From positions 1 to 41,096 of IMG/VR virus record IMGVR_UViG_3300009320_000046: 41,096 nucleotides of DNA; one strand, 5' to 3'. Positions within the stretch are counted from its first letter, which is position 1, and every line of letters begins with the position of its first letter. Position numbers and translations under genes: made by a program. Below, piece after piece: positions 29,189 through 38,444 of the stretch. Source of the DNA: a virus. The notes under the pieces were generated by a model. It did no database searches and was not told the origin of the DNA. It saw nothing but the letters and a program-made list of their open reading frames with translations.

Positions 29189-29614
29189 CTATACTATAAG
29201 TCTTGCCCAACTAACCCCAACACATCCCCAAACAATAGCCTCACATACCTTCCAGAAAAACTCTCTCGCATACTTCTTATTATTAGACAGTATAAACGTA
29301 AGTATGAACGCCACCGATCCTATCCCCTGCCACGCTGTAAACCCCATGAGTGATGTAGAGTTCGCTATTAGAACCCCAACAACCGCTTTTAACCAGTAAG
29401 GAGTACGTTCACCATATGGCAGGTGCGCTGAGAATGATCCCCAAAGAGCTGAATATACCAAGATCTCCCTACTCTGCCCCCCGGCAAGCGCTCCGCATGT
29501 CAAAAACACCACAAACATGACATATCGCCTCAGGCCCTTCCACCACTTGCCACCTGCCATGCCTAGGGCTACGCCTGCTATAATGCATATCATTTGTAGG
29601 GTTTCGTTATCCAT
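29189..29614 (-). CDS. Multi-span membrane protein
   Basis: The 141-residue product has about four membrane segments (ICIIAGVALGMAGG, YVMFVVFLTCGALAGG, WLKAVVGVLIAN, SVAFILTFILS plus a last AIVWGCVGVSWARLIV). ATG overlaps the upstream stop as ATGGATAA. It may be a holin of the multi-span type or an envelope protein. No family is recognised. Confidence 0.65.
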   Translation of the reverse strand: MDNETLQMICIIAGVALGMAGGKWWKGLRRYVMFVVFLTCGALAGGQSREILVYSALWGSFSAHLPYGERTPYWLKAVVGVLIANSTSLMGFTAWQGIGSVAFILTFILSNNKKYAREFFWKVCEAIVWGCVGVSWARLIV

Positions 29615-29792
29615 TGTATTTCTCCAGTAATCCTACTAGTTCTAAAAGTTCTCTACTCAATTCCCCTAAGTCTCCTATATGATTTTCCATTTTGGATATA
29701 TATTCTAATTTATCTCTTTGTATTGCATATGCTATATTTTTGTTATGGTGTATGACTTTTGACATCTGAGCGTAAATCTCTTTCTTATCCAT
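29607..29792 (-). CDS. 61-residue helical protein
   Basis: ATG 29792 overlaps the upstream stop as ATGGATAA; a TTG at 29822 is a weaker alternative. The product is helical (KEIYAQMSKVIHHNKNIAYA, then LGELSRELLELVGLLEKYNG). The same NG-stop/MD-start junction occurs at the next gene. Function unknown. Confidence 0.5.
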   Translation of the reverse strand: MDKKEIYAQMSKVIHHNKNIAYAIQRDKLEYISKMENHIGDLGELSRELLELVGLLEKYNG

Positions 29793-30306
29793 TGAGTAGT
29801 AACTTAAAATTTCTTGTGACAAACATCTCTGGCTGTATACTCTCTATATCCAATCTAAGTTTGTCCTTCTCGCATAGCTTTATGTAAAGCTTTCCGTTCT
29901 CTATTCTTCTCTCCTCCGCCCTAAACACTAATCCATTAACAGTCTTAATAACTTTTTGGATTCGTTTTAAAACTTTATTGGCATAGATTTTATACAAATG
30001 ATCTGTGCCATCTTTAAATTGTATTTCTTCAAGTGTTAATGGATCTACTTCTTCAAAATCTTTTTCATATATTAATTGTAAATATTTTTTTAAGTAATCA
30101 CTTTTAATAAATTCATATATTACAAATGCTTCATTCGGCATAATAGCTCGAAACATCTCACGATTTGTAATAGGTATAGTATAGTAATCATCTATCGTTC
30201 CTCCATCTATTGATATAGCATTATTTATTAAATCTTTATCTGAAGGATGACCTGTTTGAATACTATTTACTATTGAATTATCAGATTTTCTTATACAAAG
30301 TTTCAT
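29785..30306 (-). CDS. Unknown protein downstream of tail fibre gene
   Basis: ATG 30306 is fused to the fibre stop (TAATG). The 173-residue product begins MKLCIRKSDNSIVNSIQTGH and has DYYTIPITNREMF, then a helical middle and a beta C-terminus (LYIKLCEKDKLRLDIESIQ). Position after a fibre gene suggests a fibre assembly or chaperone role, but no family match is evident. Confidence 0.6.
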   Translation of the reverse strand: MKLCIRKSDNSIVNSIQTGHPSDKDLINNAISIDGGTIDDYYTIPITNREMFRAIMPNEAFVIYEFIKSDYLKKYLQLIYEKDFEEVDPLTLEEIQFKDGTDHLYKIYANKVLKRIQKVIKTVNGLVFRAEERRIENGKLYIKLCEKDKLRLDIESIQPEMFVTRNFKLLLNG

Positions 30307-31352
30307 TATGCAAATGCTACCCAATAAAATGTTACAGTATTTCTATTGGCAGTAGCATCTCCTAAGTAAAAATTAGTTGCGTCTGGTGTTCCAGTTGTAT
30401 CATCTATAACTTGTCCTGAAGGATTTCTCATTATATTAGCCATACCCGTAGCCCACATACCATCGTCAGCTGTATTTCCTATTTGACTTGAACTATAAAC
30501 AAATACAGGTGTAAATCCTAATCCATGTGCCACCGTTGTATTGGCAGTAGCATTTCCTGTATAATTTCCAGAATTTCTCATTGCTATTTTTGCCCCCGCA
30601 AGCGTAGTTGCTCCCGTACCACCATTACCAAGCGCAAGAGTACCTGTAATCTCGCCCGTATCCGCCAGATCTATCTTACTCCATATAGGATCCGCGGCAT
30701 TGCCTTTAGTTTGCAGAAACTCCTCATCCGTGCCAGCGGCTAAACGATTCCACCTGCCATTAGTATCATAGAAAAGTACATCCCCGTGTACAGCAGTCAT
30801 CCCCGCCACGTTCTCAATATTCTGAAGCTCTAAACTCGCTCCTTCATTCGTAACTCTATTCTCTATAATATTACTCGACCCATCATTATAAAAACTTCCT
30901 ATTCTACGATAAAATGTTTTACCTGTTGGTGTAGATGAATTTGTCGAAATAGTAACTGTAAATGTCGTAGCTGTTGCATCTCCAACTGCATAAACATAAT
31001 ATGTGGTACTTCCAGCCTCAGCTCCCGTATCAATATCTGCCCATGTTACAGTAGTGTCAGAAGGATTGCGCCTAAGCTTAAGATTACCTGATGCGTCAGG
31101 TATCATTATCTCACCAGCTCTGACATATAGATCCGCTACTCCCTTAAATTCTACTTGGCAATTATGAATATACCCTATGAGAAGCGTTATAAGAGTGACA
31201 TGATGGGTCTGTGCCGTAGAAGGTGCACCCACAAATGCCTCTATTGCTTCTATCTCATCATATCCTACATTTACATTCACTCCTTCCATAAATGTGGTGC
31301 CGTCAACTAAATCTGTAAATGATTTTACCGAACTTGGATAACTTGCCGCCAT
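30306..31352 (-). CDS. Tail fibre/tip protein
   Basis: The 348-residue protein has an N-terminal virion-attachment type region, a middle beta part (GEIMIPDASGNLKLRR, then TTYYVYAVGDATATTF), the collagen-like fibre motif LALGNGGTGATTLAGAK, and a C-terminal knob (VAHGLGFTPVFVYSSSQIG; final TVTFYWVAFA). This matches siphovirus tail tip/fibre proteins encoded after the hub gene. GAGGTAA precedes the ATG. Confidence 0.75.
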   Translation of the reverse strand: MAASYPSSVKSFTDLVDGTTFMEGVNVNVGYDEIEAIEAFVGAPSTAQTHHVTLITLLIGYIHNCQVEFKGVADLYVRAGEIMIPDASGNLKLRRNPSDTTVTWADIDTGAEAGSTTYYVYAVGDATATTFTVTISTNSSTPTGKTFYRRIGSFYNDGSSNIIENRVTNEGASLELQNIENVAGMTAVHGDVLFYDTNGRWNRLAAGTDEEFLQTKGNAADPIWSKIDLADTGEITGTLALGNGGTGATTLAGAKIAMRNSGNYTGNATANTTVAHGLGFTPVFVYSSSQIGNTADDGMWATGMANIMRNPSGQVIDDTTGTPDATNFYLGDATANRNTVTFYWVAFA

Positions 31353-31355
31353 AAA

Positions 31356-32537
31356 TTACCTCGCTTGTCTTAGACTTGCCAGATCAAGATCAATTTGTTT
31401 TAACCTTGCGGCTGTGTCTAGGAATTTAGTTTTACCTACTGTGAAATTAATATTAAATCGTTCGTCTGTATCTGATAAGGTATAAGATATTTTATCTATC
31501 TGGCCGCTAAAAACCCCTCCCCAGATACCTCCTGCTCCGCCATTTTCTGCTATGCCCCATATAAAATTACTTCCACCGTTAGTTGTCGTACCCCATACAG
31601 CGCGTGTGGCGTCACTATCTGCATCTTCTATAGCTACAAGCCCAAGGGGTATAGTATCTTCCATTCTGATATTCGTATTTTTAACTCTACACCTGAGTCT
31701 TATTTCTGGACTAGACCTTTCTCCCAGCACTTGGCTGATATACCTATCCGCAACACCATTTGTCACTATGGCTGAGTTTACTATAACTGTTTCTGCCAAA
31801 AAGAAATTACTTTGACTGTCAGTGTCTTCTCCTGACCGAGTATAAATCGTTCCTGCTACATCTCCGCCTTCTAAATATATCTTATTAATTAAACTATTAT
31901 AATTTGTCCTGCGCTCTAAAATTTCTACGTTAGCACCTACGAAAAACTTATTGTTCAGCGTTGTACTATCATCCCTCCAGAAAAACACCAAATCTTCGTC
32001 TACCCCGTACTCTATTGCTCCGTTTAATTCTGCAAGGGTTTGTAAGGCTGAAGTAACCTTAGTTTTAAATTCCATACTATCAGCTGTAAAGCTAGAAGCA
32101 TCAATTGTACCTTTCGTTATAGGGGTGTTTGCCGCGATAAAATTATCTGCTATATCGTCAACTATTTCTGAAATAAGATCGCTAGTATATGTTTTTATTG
32201 CGCCTCCGTCTTGTATTATAACAAAATTCAACAAATCAAAATATCCCCTCACATTAAGTTTTATCTCTTGGCCTATCTTTAATATAGGTATCACTTCTCC
32301 TATCCATCCACGATATACAAGCACGCTTGCAGATCCACTTTTAATGCGTATCTGAATATCATCCCTCGCACCAAATGTAATATCACGGTATGTTTTTTTG
32401 AGTGTTATAAGGCATCTACCGCATCCGCCTATCCTGTTCCATTCCCAAGATACTTTTGAAATAAACGGTGTAAGGTATTGTTTGAGATTGCCGTTTTTGT
32501 CGCGGAGTTCTACATTATAGATTGTTGCGTTTGCCAT
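31356..32537 (-). CDS. Tail hub/baseplate-type protein
   Basis: The 393-residue protein follows Dit in gene order. It begins like hub proteins (ELRDKNGNLKQYLTPFISKV, then a RDDIQIRIKSG segment and YRGWIGEVIP), with a middle LQTLAELNGAIEYGVDEDLV typical of the gp44/gpD-like hub fold, and C-terminal beta repeats. It likely closes the tail tube tip. No enzymatic motif is seen. Confidence 0.65.
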   Translation of the reverse strand: MANATIYNVELRDKNGNLKQYLTPFISKVSWEWNRIGGCGRCLITLKKTYRDITFGARDDIQIRIKSGSASVLVYRGWIGEVIPILKIGQEIKLNVRGYFDLLNFVIIQDGGAIKTYTSDLISEIVDDIADNFIAANTPITKGTIDASSFTADSMEFKTKVTSALQTLAELNGAIEYGVDEDLVFFWRDDSTTLNNKFFVGANVEILERRTNYNSLINKIYLEGGDVAGTIYTRSGEDTDSQSNFFLAETVIVNSAIVTNGVADRYISQVLGERSSPEIRLRCRVKNTNIRMEDTIPLGLVAIEDADSDATRAVWGTTTNGGSNFIWGIAENGGAGGIWGGVFSGQIDKISYTLSDTDERFNINFTVGKTKFLDTAARLKQIDLDLASLRQAR

Positions 32538-32538
32538 T

Positions 32539-32787
32539 CTATCTTAATCTCCATGCATGATAATGCCCAAATGGCCCATTATCTTCGTAATCCCACCCTA
32601 TCATTTCAAACACCCAATAAGCAAATAATAAAACATAAAACCAACTAAGAAACGGTAAAATTACTAAACTTGCCAGTTGATATTCTATCCTCGCTCTATT
32701 CATAACCCTTAGTAAAGTTATAAACTCAATTATAAATGCTATCCCAAATCCCCAAAAATATATTTTTATAAATTCGCTGGCTTCCAT
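32539..32787 (-). CDS. Small membrane protein inside tail operon
   Basis: The 82-residue product has two membrane helices (FWGFGIAFIIEFITLLRV and LASLVILPFLSWFYVLLFAY) and ends DNGPFGHYHAWRLR. ATG overlaps the Dit-like gene end by 22 bp; ribosome site is weak. A membrane protein between hub and Dit genes is unexpected. Function unknown. Confidence 0.55.
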   Translation of the reverse strand: MEASEFIKIYFWGFGIAFIIEFITLLRVMNRARIEYQLASLVILPFLSWFYVLLFAYWVFEMIGWDYEDNGPFGHYHAWRLR

Positions 32788-33515
32788 GTTATAACAGTCA
32801 CTCCCATTGTACCTGTTAGCTCTATTGTATTATTGCCAGGTTGTAAGTATATAAAATCGCCTTCAAAATTCGCCATATCAAGTGTTCCATCATTTTTTAC
32901 TTCAAAGTCATCCGTATCGTATCTATTATCTATCTCTAAATCTTTTGTCGCTGTAACAGTACCTCTATATTTACATAATAGTCCCACCGTAGTATTTTCT
33001 ATTTGCATATCATCTGTTATATCTCCCCCCGGGGCGGTAATAACAATTTTTACTCTTGCATTAGCATTACCAGAGTTATTCAAAGTATATCCAACTCCCG
33101 TGGAAGGAGTTCTTGAGTCACTCGTTTCTGTTCCCAACCATAAAGGATCATGTGCCAAAAAGACAGCTTTATATTTGGCAAATGTTCTTATAGCCTCAAA
33201 ACTATAATTAAAACTCTGTAATTGTGCCTGTACTGTTCTATCATCATCAAGCGTAAGTGACTTGATGCCGGCCTGAAGCTTATCTTTTAAGGTGTCTATG
33301 TTTGTCCTTAAAGCATCGTAATCAGAGCCGATGACACTTCCGACTATTGTGATCTTAAGGGATTTACGTTTCGCTGTCTCTGCTATTGATCCGTCTCTTT
33401 TTGGGATGTTAAATGATTTGACGGGCTTTGGTTCATCAAGTTTAATGCTATCAACTGCGTAGTTTCCTGAGTCTAAGTTTTGCGCGTTAAATTTTATTTC
33501 TACCTCGTTTGCGAT
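32766..33515 (-). CDS. Distal tail (Dit-like) protein, apparent ATC start
   Basis: The frame is open from a TGA just upstream of 33515 to 32766. The only start position matching a ribosome site (AAAGAGGTGACTT) is ATC at 33513-33515, giving 249 residues starting IANEVEIKFNAQNLDSG; the first standard start codon in frame is a TTG near 33158. The N-terminal half (PKPVKSFNIPKRDGSIAE, KITIVGSVIGSDYDALRTNI) matches Dit N-terminal ring domains, and the C-terminal half is a galectin-like beta domain with NNTIELTG. Dit connects tail tube and hub. A base error at the start codon is possible. Confidence 0.72.
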   Translation of the reverse strand: MANEVEIKFNAQNLDSGNYAVDSIKLDEPKPVKSFNIPKRDGSIAETAKRKSLKITIVGSVIGSDYDALRTNIDTLKDKLQAGIKSLTLDDDRTVQAQLQSFNYSFEAIRTFAKYKAVFLAHDPLWLGTETSDSRTPSTGVGYTLNNSGNANARVKIVITAPGGDITDDMQIENTTVGLLCKYRGTVTATKDLEIDNRYDTDDFEVKNDGTLDMANFEGDFIYLQPGNNTIELTGTMGVTVITWKPANL

Positions 33516-33540
33516 AAGTCACCTCTTTCTTTATTACCAC

Positions 33541-35625
33541 TCATCTACTCGCCTCCACATCAAGTGCAAAAGACACTTCTTCTGTAATTTGCCTCATTAA
33601 CTCATCATCTATAACCCCTGTGGGGTTGTTGATTGTGATATTGACTACCATTCCATTGCCTCCGCCTGCTTCTTCTCCTCCGCGCCGTAGGGGTTGGACT
33701 TGTACTCTCTCTGCGCCTGCTTCTCCTGCAAGTATTAATGTAGGTTTGCGAATTATCTCGTCGCCTCCTTCTGCTGCCACTGCTAATGAATGTGAAAGAG
33801 CATGTGTAGAAGCTATGCCAGCTGCAGCAGGAATGGCATTAGCACCAGATGTGGCAAGTGATGTAGCAGCTGCAGCTGGAGCCATTGCAGTGGCGATTGC
33901 TGTGCCAGTCGCAAATGCTGCCGAAACTTCAGCTGATTTAAAGGCTTTTGATAGAGCAGCGTTAATAGCAGTTTGAATAATCCAATCTAATAATATCTTA
34001 ATCATTTGTTTTCCTAAATCTTCAAAAGACTCTTTAATGGTTTTATTTCCTTCGATTAGATCTATTGCCATCATAGACATACCTTTACTAAAGGCATCTC
34101 TTCCCTCACTGGCAATTTTCCACATATCAATCTGACCTTTTATAAATGTATCTTTTATGAATTCATTTTTTGAATTTTCAAGAAGAGTATCTTTAATTTT
34201 CTTAACACTATTTTTTGCTCTTTCTTTTGCTAAAAATGCTTCTTCAAATCTTAAATCACTAACAGCTTGTATTTGGTTAGCAAGAGGTGTAAAAAAATCA
34301 AAATCTAAAATAGCTTCTGATTGTGCGATTTTTTCTTCCGCCGCTGCTGCTTCTGCCTCTCTCATTGATTCTATTAATTCAGCTCTTTCTGTTAATTTTT
34401 CCTGAATAAGAGTCTCTAAATCAATATTATCTTCTCCTACCCGTACTAATACATTTCCTGTTTCTTCCAATCGTTCGCTTAATTCAACAATCTCTGCTGT
34501 GAGATTTGCTACTGTTAATTCATTTACTTTTTCGCTTGCTTCTACTAATTTATTTATCCAGTCTGTTAATCCTATTACAGCTTTTGCCAGTGAAGGTAAA
34601 AAGTTATCTTTAAACGATAAAGATAACCCATCTATTGCATTTTTAAATAGTATCATCTTTGATTCTGTAGTTTCAAATCTCTTTTCTGCCTCTATATTTA
34701 AAGCAGTTGCATCCTCGAGTGCAACATTAGATATCCTCATCGCTTTTTCTAACTTACCGCCTGCGCCGGCAAGAGAGAGGAAAGCGCGTTGTGTGCGAGC
34801 TTGTTTAAATCCTAACTGTTCTAAAATTATTGCAGCATCATCTCCTGCTTCTTCTAAGTCAGTTACAAAATCTATAAATGCCTGTCCTCCACGTTTGCTT
34901 TGTTTTGTTAAATCAAGCAATACCTTATTTACAGCCGTACCACCAGCCTCAGCCTGTATACCGACTGACGCGAATGCCGCGCCTATACCAAATAATTCAT
35001 CAACGGTCAATCCTGCTACCTTACCCATACCAGCAATACGCTGGGAGAAGGTAAGTATCTCTTGTTCATTTACCTCAAATTTATTGCCGAGATCAACAAC
35101 AGAAGATGCCATCTTTTCTATATTTGATATTGGTTCTCCTATAACTGCAGCGATCCTTGCAAATCCTATGGCAGCAGCTTCCTGTGTCAGGTTTGTAGTA
35201 ACAGCTATTTTTGCGATTGCTTCAGTAAACTGTGTTAAATTATCAACTCCTCTAACACCAAGCTGACCAGCTATTTCTTGAATCCCTGCTAACTCCTTTG
35301 CTGATACAGGAATCCTCTTTGACATAGCTATAAGGCCTTTTTCCAGTTGTTTAAATTCCTTCTCTGTAGCATCAACTGTTTTGCGTACACCAGCAAATGC
35401 ACCCTCAAACTGAATTGCAGTATTAATCATTTTCTTAATACCAAAAACAATACCAGCAACTCCAATCGTAGCGCCTAATGCCAGAAACGCATTCCGCGCC
35501 AAAATCGCGGCCTTAGACATGGTCTTACCCATCTGCTTGGTCTGCACTCCGATGCCCCGGAGTGCAGCCTTTGTTTTCTCAGCGTCTTTTGCTTGGATTG
35601 TTATTACAACTTTATTTTGTGCCAT
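33541..35625 (-). CDS. Tape measure protein
   Basis: The 694-residue protein sets tail length. Residues about 80-330 match the TP901-type PhageMin_Tail domain (KRIPVSAKELAGIQEIAGQL, FEVNEQEILTFSQRIAGM, EAGGTAVNKVLLDL, RAFLSLAGAGGKL). A membrane-like segment (NAFLALGATIGVAGIVFGI) lies near the N-terminus, coiled coil at 370-440, and an Ala-rich segment near 580-620. At about 1.5 angstrom per residue it predicts a tail near 100 nm. It overlaps the chaperone gene by 14 bp. Confidence 0.92.
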   Translation of the reverse strand: MAQNKVVITIQAKDAEKTKAALRGIGVQTKQMGKTMSKAAILARNAFLALGATIGVAGIVFGIKKMINTAIQFEGAFAGVRKTVDATEKEFKQLEKGLIAMSKRIPVSAKELAGIQEIAGQLGVRGVDNLTQFTEAIAKIAVTTNLTQEAAAIGFARIAAVIGEPISNIEKMASSVVDLGNKFEVNEQEILTFSQRIAGMGKVAGLTVDELFGIGAAFASVGIQAEAGGTAVNKVLLDLTKQSKRGGQAFIDFVTDLEEAGDDAAIILEQLGFKQARTQRAFLSLAGAGGKLEKAMRISNVALEDATALNIEAEKRFETTESKMILFKNAIDGLSLSFKDNFLPSLAKAVIGLTDWINKLVEASEKVNELTVANLTAEIVELSERLEETGNVLVRVGEDNIDLETLIQEKLTERAELIESMREAEAAAAEEKIAQSEAILDFDFFTPLANQIQAVSDLRFEEAFLAKERAKNSVKKIKDTLLENSKNEFIKDTFIKGQIDMWKIASEGRDAFSKGMSMMAIDLIEGNKTIKESFEDLGKQMIKILLDWIIQTAINAALSKAFKSAEVSAAFATGTAIATAMAPAAAATSLATSGANAIPAAAGIASTHALSHSLAVAAEGGDEIIRKPTLILAGEAGAERVQVQPLRRGGEEAGGGNGMVVNITINNPTGVIDDELMRQITEEVSFALDVEASR

Positions 35626-35944
35626 CTTTCTTTTCCTTTACAGGATTATTATATTTGATACATTCCAGTCCCATCTCTGTTAATATATCACCCCTTACTC
35701 TTAAAAGATTATCTCTTGTTAATGCAAGTGCAGAACCATCAATATTCGTAAATGTCCAACGGATAGCGCACTTAAGAATAGTCTCGATGCCTCTTTCCAT
35801 GTCATCCGTTATTTTACTTAAGTCCATTTGATCCTGTCCTGAAAGCTTCTTAATTGTCACCTCATACTCATCTTCAATTTTTATTGTTTTGGTCATGTAC
35901 TCCGCTAAAACTGATTTGTTTCTTGGTGTGACTATGCCGCCCAT
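35612..35944 (-). CDS. Tail assembly chaperone-like protein
   Basis: The 110-residue product lies directly before the tape measure gene, the usual place of gpG/T-type chaperones. It has EYEVTIKKLSGQDQMDLSKI and ILKCAIRWTF, typical of small tail chaperones, and a Lys-rich tail. No slippery-sequence frameshift product is evident. Role inferred from position. Confidence 0.55.
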   Translation of the reverse strand: MGGIVTPRNKSVLAEYMTKTIKIEDEYEVTIKKLSGQDQMDLSKITDDMERGIETILKCAIRWTFTNIDGSALALTRDNLLRVRGDILTEMGLECIKYNNPVKEKKDGTK

Positions 35945-35945
35945 A

Positions 35946-36194
35946 TCAATTTCCCCCTTTCATAGCTTGGTCTAATTTATTAAAATCCTCAAAAAAGTAA
36001 CTTCTATAGTCCCTATTAAACCCCTGACACATTTTACATCGGCCTTTTAAATCGATGAATTTGTCATTTGAAATTCTTTTTTTTCGGTTGGGATTCATCG
36101 AGAAGTGAAATTCTAAAAGGCCGTCTAACTTTTTACCATTTACTTCAACCGTTGTCTGATCTGCGGTTCCATTTGTTAAAATTTTAATTTCCAA
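35946..36194 (-). CDS. Unknown 82-residue protein between tail tube and chaperone genes
   Basis: The product starts MEIKILTNGTADQTTVEVNG and has CKMCQGF near residue 53, a lone CxxC. It ends one base before the next ATG. AAAGGAGG precedes its start. It may be the first part of a split tail chaperone; no family is recognised. Confidence 0.55.
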   Translation of the reverse strand: MEIKILTNGTADQTTVEVNGKKLDGLLEFHFSMNPNRKKRISNDKFIDLKGRCKMCQGFNRDYRSYFFEDFNKLDQAMKGGN

Positions 36195-36214
36195 AATTAC
36201 CTCCTTTCAATTTC

Positions 36215-37498
36215 TTATACGTTATTCTGTACTATCTGTATTTCATCATCTCCTGCTGTTGCTGATTTACCAAGTCTAAACGGTATAGCATATGCTCTCA
36301 CACCGTCCCTATCTTCATATCCCACTGATTCAACAACTGCTTTAGGAGCTGTTATTGTAAATTTATTACCATCTGCTGTACCAACCACAACTGATATTGC
36401 CTTCTCAGTAGATCCAGTCCATATAGTAAAGAAGTCATAAGTTGCCAATACCGCTGCCTCTGGTGCCATTACACCTTTAGGCTCACGATTTACTATACTC
36501 ACCTCCGGCACACCTGTAGCTTCGTTCATACTTTGATGCACACTCAGTACATTCGCCAGATCTAATTCTAACTGAGGTATACGAAATGATGTGCTGTCAA
36601 ATGTAAAGCTAACACTAAGTACGGTGGGCGGTACAGTTGAATCATATGTAGGACTGGCTATTGCTACATCCGTAGGAATAGCATAAAATCCCATAAATGT
36701 AAACTCTATCTTCCCTGTCTCACCAGCTATTAATATAAGCTTAAATGATCCTCTGCATCCATTCACCTTATGTAATGTCCCATCGAGATATATCCATATT
36801 GTACATGACGGTATAAGGTTAGTTGTAGATGTGGGTGTGTATGTTACCTCTGTCGCGCCTATAGCCTGATCCATACCACAGGCCTCGAGGAGTGCATCTA
36901 TGCCTTTAGGAGGCGTTTCAGATGTCCCAGAACCCTTTAATTCCACTACAAAGCTAAGTTCTACCCACCTAGAGCCTAAGAGTGGCCTAGACTGTGATAT
37001 GGTGTTGCCAAATGGCATTCTAGCCTGTAAGTTACCCACAGGAGTCACTGTAAGATCACTTATAACCTCAAACTCATCAGCTGATACCGCGGGCGTAGGA
37101 TCTGAGCCATAGGCAGCGGCATTATCTCCTGTGTACGTTTTGGCTCCCGTATCATCCGCTGCTATAGAGAAGCCTATGTAGTCACCTATTGTGGTGGCTG
37201 TATTTGTGCCTGACTGCCACTTAAGTTCTAATGTCGTAAGTGAAGCATTAGCGATAGTATACTTCTTAGTGGTAGTTGAATATACGCACGTTGCGTTATT
37301 ATCTCCATCCGCCCTCATCTGTGTTTGTATCTCAGCGGCAAGTGTTGTTGGAGTGTAAATACCGGCAGAGAGTGTAGACTGTATCTCTCCCCCGCCATCT
37401 TCGCCAAAATCCAATGCGTCATTTACACCTGTAGTAACTACAATTTGACCACCCTCTTTTTTAGCTAAAAGGATAGCTTTCTTTGAAAGTAATACCAT
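36215..37498 (-). CDS. Major tail (tube) protein paralogue with inserted domain
   Basis: Residues about 140-427 align with the neighbouring gene (37508-38443) at high identity: SDLTVTPVGNLQARMPFGNT, PLLGSRWVELSFVVELKGSG, GCRGSFKL, PTDVAI.SPTYDSTVPPTVL, NREPKGVM. Residues about 15-125 are an extra beta domain (YTPTTLAAEIQTQMRADGDN, IGFSIAADDTGAKTYTGD) of a kind found in phage surface proteins. Tube subunits with such additions decorate the tail. AGGAGG precedes the ATG. Confidence 0.8.
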   Translation of the reverse strand: MVLLSKKAILLAKKEGGQIVVTTGVNDALDFGEDGGGEIQSTLSAGIYTPTTLAAEIQTQMRADGDNNATCVYSTTTKKYTIANASLTTLELKWQSGTNTATTIGDYIGFSIAADDTGAKTYTGDNAAAYGSDPTPAVSADEFEVISDLTVTPVGNLQARMPFGNTISQSRPLLGSRWVELSFVVELKGSGTSETPPKGIDALLEACGMDQAIGATEVTYTPTSTTNLIPSCTIWIYLDGTLHKVNGCRGSFKLILIAGETGKIEFTFMGFYAIPTDVAIASPTYDSTVPPTVLSVSFTFDSTSFRIPQLELDLANVLSVHQSMNEATGVPEVSIVNREPKGVMAPEAAVLATYDFFTIWTGSTEKAISVVVGTADGNKFTITAPKAVVESVGYEDRDGVRAYAIPFRLGKSATAGDDEIQIVQNNV

Positions 37499-37507
37499 GT
37501 GAACCTC

Positions 37508-38443
37508 CTATGTCGAATGAACTATTGAAATCTCATCATCTCCTGAACTCTTAGCAAACCTGATCGGTATCTCAAAAACCCTAATACCATTACGATCTCC
37601 GTATCCAATAGATTCTATTACTACCTTTGGAGCAGTTATAACATATTTATTTCCAGATGCTGAACCTATTGTGATCGTAATAGCGCGCTCTGTAGATGCA
37701 GTCCATTCCGTAAAGAAATCATATGTCCCTAATACATTTGTCTCAGGATTCATGCTTCCCTTTGGCTCTCTACCTACAACCTCAAATCCAGCGATGCCAG
37801 TTGCATCATTAAGTGAGTCTCTGGCAGCTATTACATTTGCCAGATCCATCTCTAATTGTTGTATTACGCTGGCATTAGCGTCAGAGTTCCAAGTATAACT
37901 TGCACCCAGAACTGTAGGCGGTACAGTGGAATCATATGTTGGTGAAGGAATGGCGACATCTGTAGGTATAGTATATTTACCCATGAAGTTCCATTCTATC
38001 TTTGCTGTTTCTCCTACTATAAACAAAAGTTTAAATGTACCACGACATCCGAGTATCTGATGTTTTATGCCATCTATAAATATCTCAAGCGCTACTGACT
38101 TAAAGCTAGATGATTCTGGTGTATAAGTTACAGTAGTTGTAACTGCTTCATTCATACCGCATGCCTCAAACATATCTCCCACTCCGCGAGGCGCTGTTGC
38201 AGCCGTACCAGAACCTTTAAGCTCTGTCACAAAACTCACTTCTACCCAACGAGAACCGAGAAGAGGCTGGGCCTGTGATATAGTATTTCCGAAAGGCGAA
38301 CGAGTTAATAAATTTCCAATTGGTGTAATTGTTAAATCACTAATTACCTCAAATGCATTACTCCCAGCTGCAAGCGTAGGATCTACTCCGTAAGTGCCTT
38401 CTTCTTTTGCCAAACATACCGCTTTTTTACTTATAAGTGTCAT
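37508..38443 (-). CDS. Major tail (tube) protein
   Basis: The 311-residue beta-rich protein is the plain member of the tandem pair. It has FEVISDLTITPIGNLLTR, PLLGSRWVEVSFVTELKG, and LGCRGTFKLLFIVGETAKIE, the tube fold shared by siphovirus tail proteins. GGGGGATAA precedes the ATG. Which of the two paralogues is the main tube subunit cannot be told; a mixed tube is possible. Confidence 0.78.
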   Translation of the reverse strand: MTLISKKAVCLAKEEGTYGVDPTLAAGSNAFEVISDLTITPIGNLLTRSPFGNTISQAQPLLGSRWVEVSFVTELKGSGTAATAPRGVGDMFEACGMNEAVTTTVTYTPESSSFKSVALEIFIDGIKHQILGCRGTFKLLFIVGETAKIEWNFMGKYTIPTDVAIPSPTYDSTVPPTVLGASYTWNSDANASVIQQLEMDLANVIAARDSLNDATGIAGFEVVGREPKGSMNPETNVLGTYDFFTEWTASTERAITITIGSASGNKYVITAPKVVIESIGYGDRNGIRVFEIPIRFAKSSGDDEISIVHST

Positions 38444-38444
38444 T

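Noticed and set aside
34499-35266. Long plus-strand frame opposite the tape measure gene
   Set aside because: Antisense shadow of a strongly supported gene; no ribosome site and unnatural Ser/Ala-rich composition.
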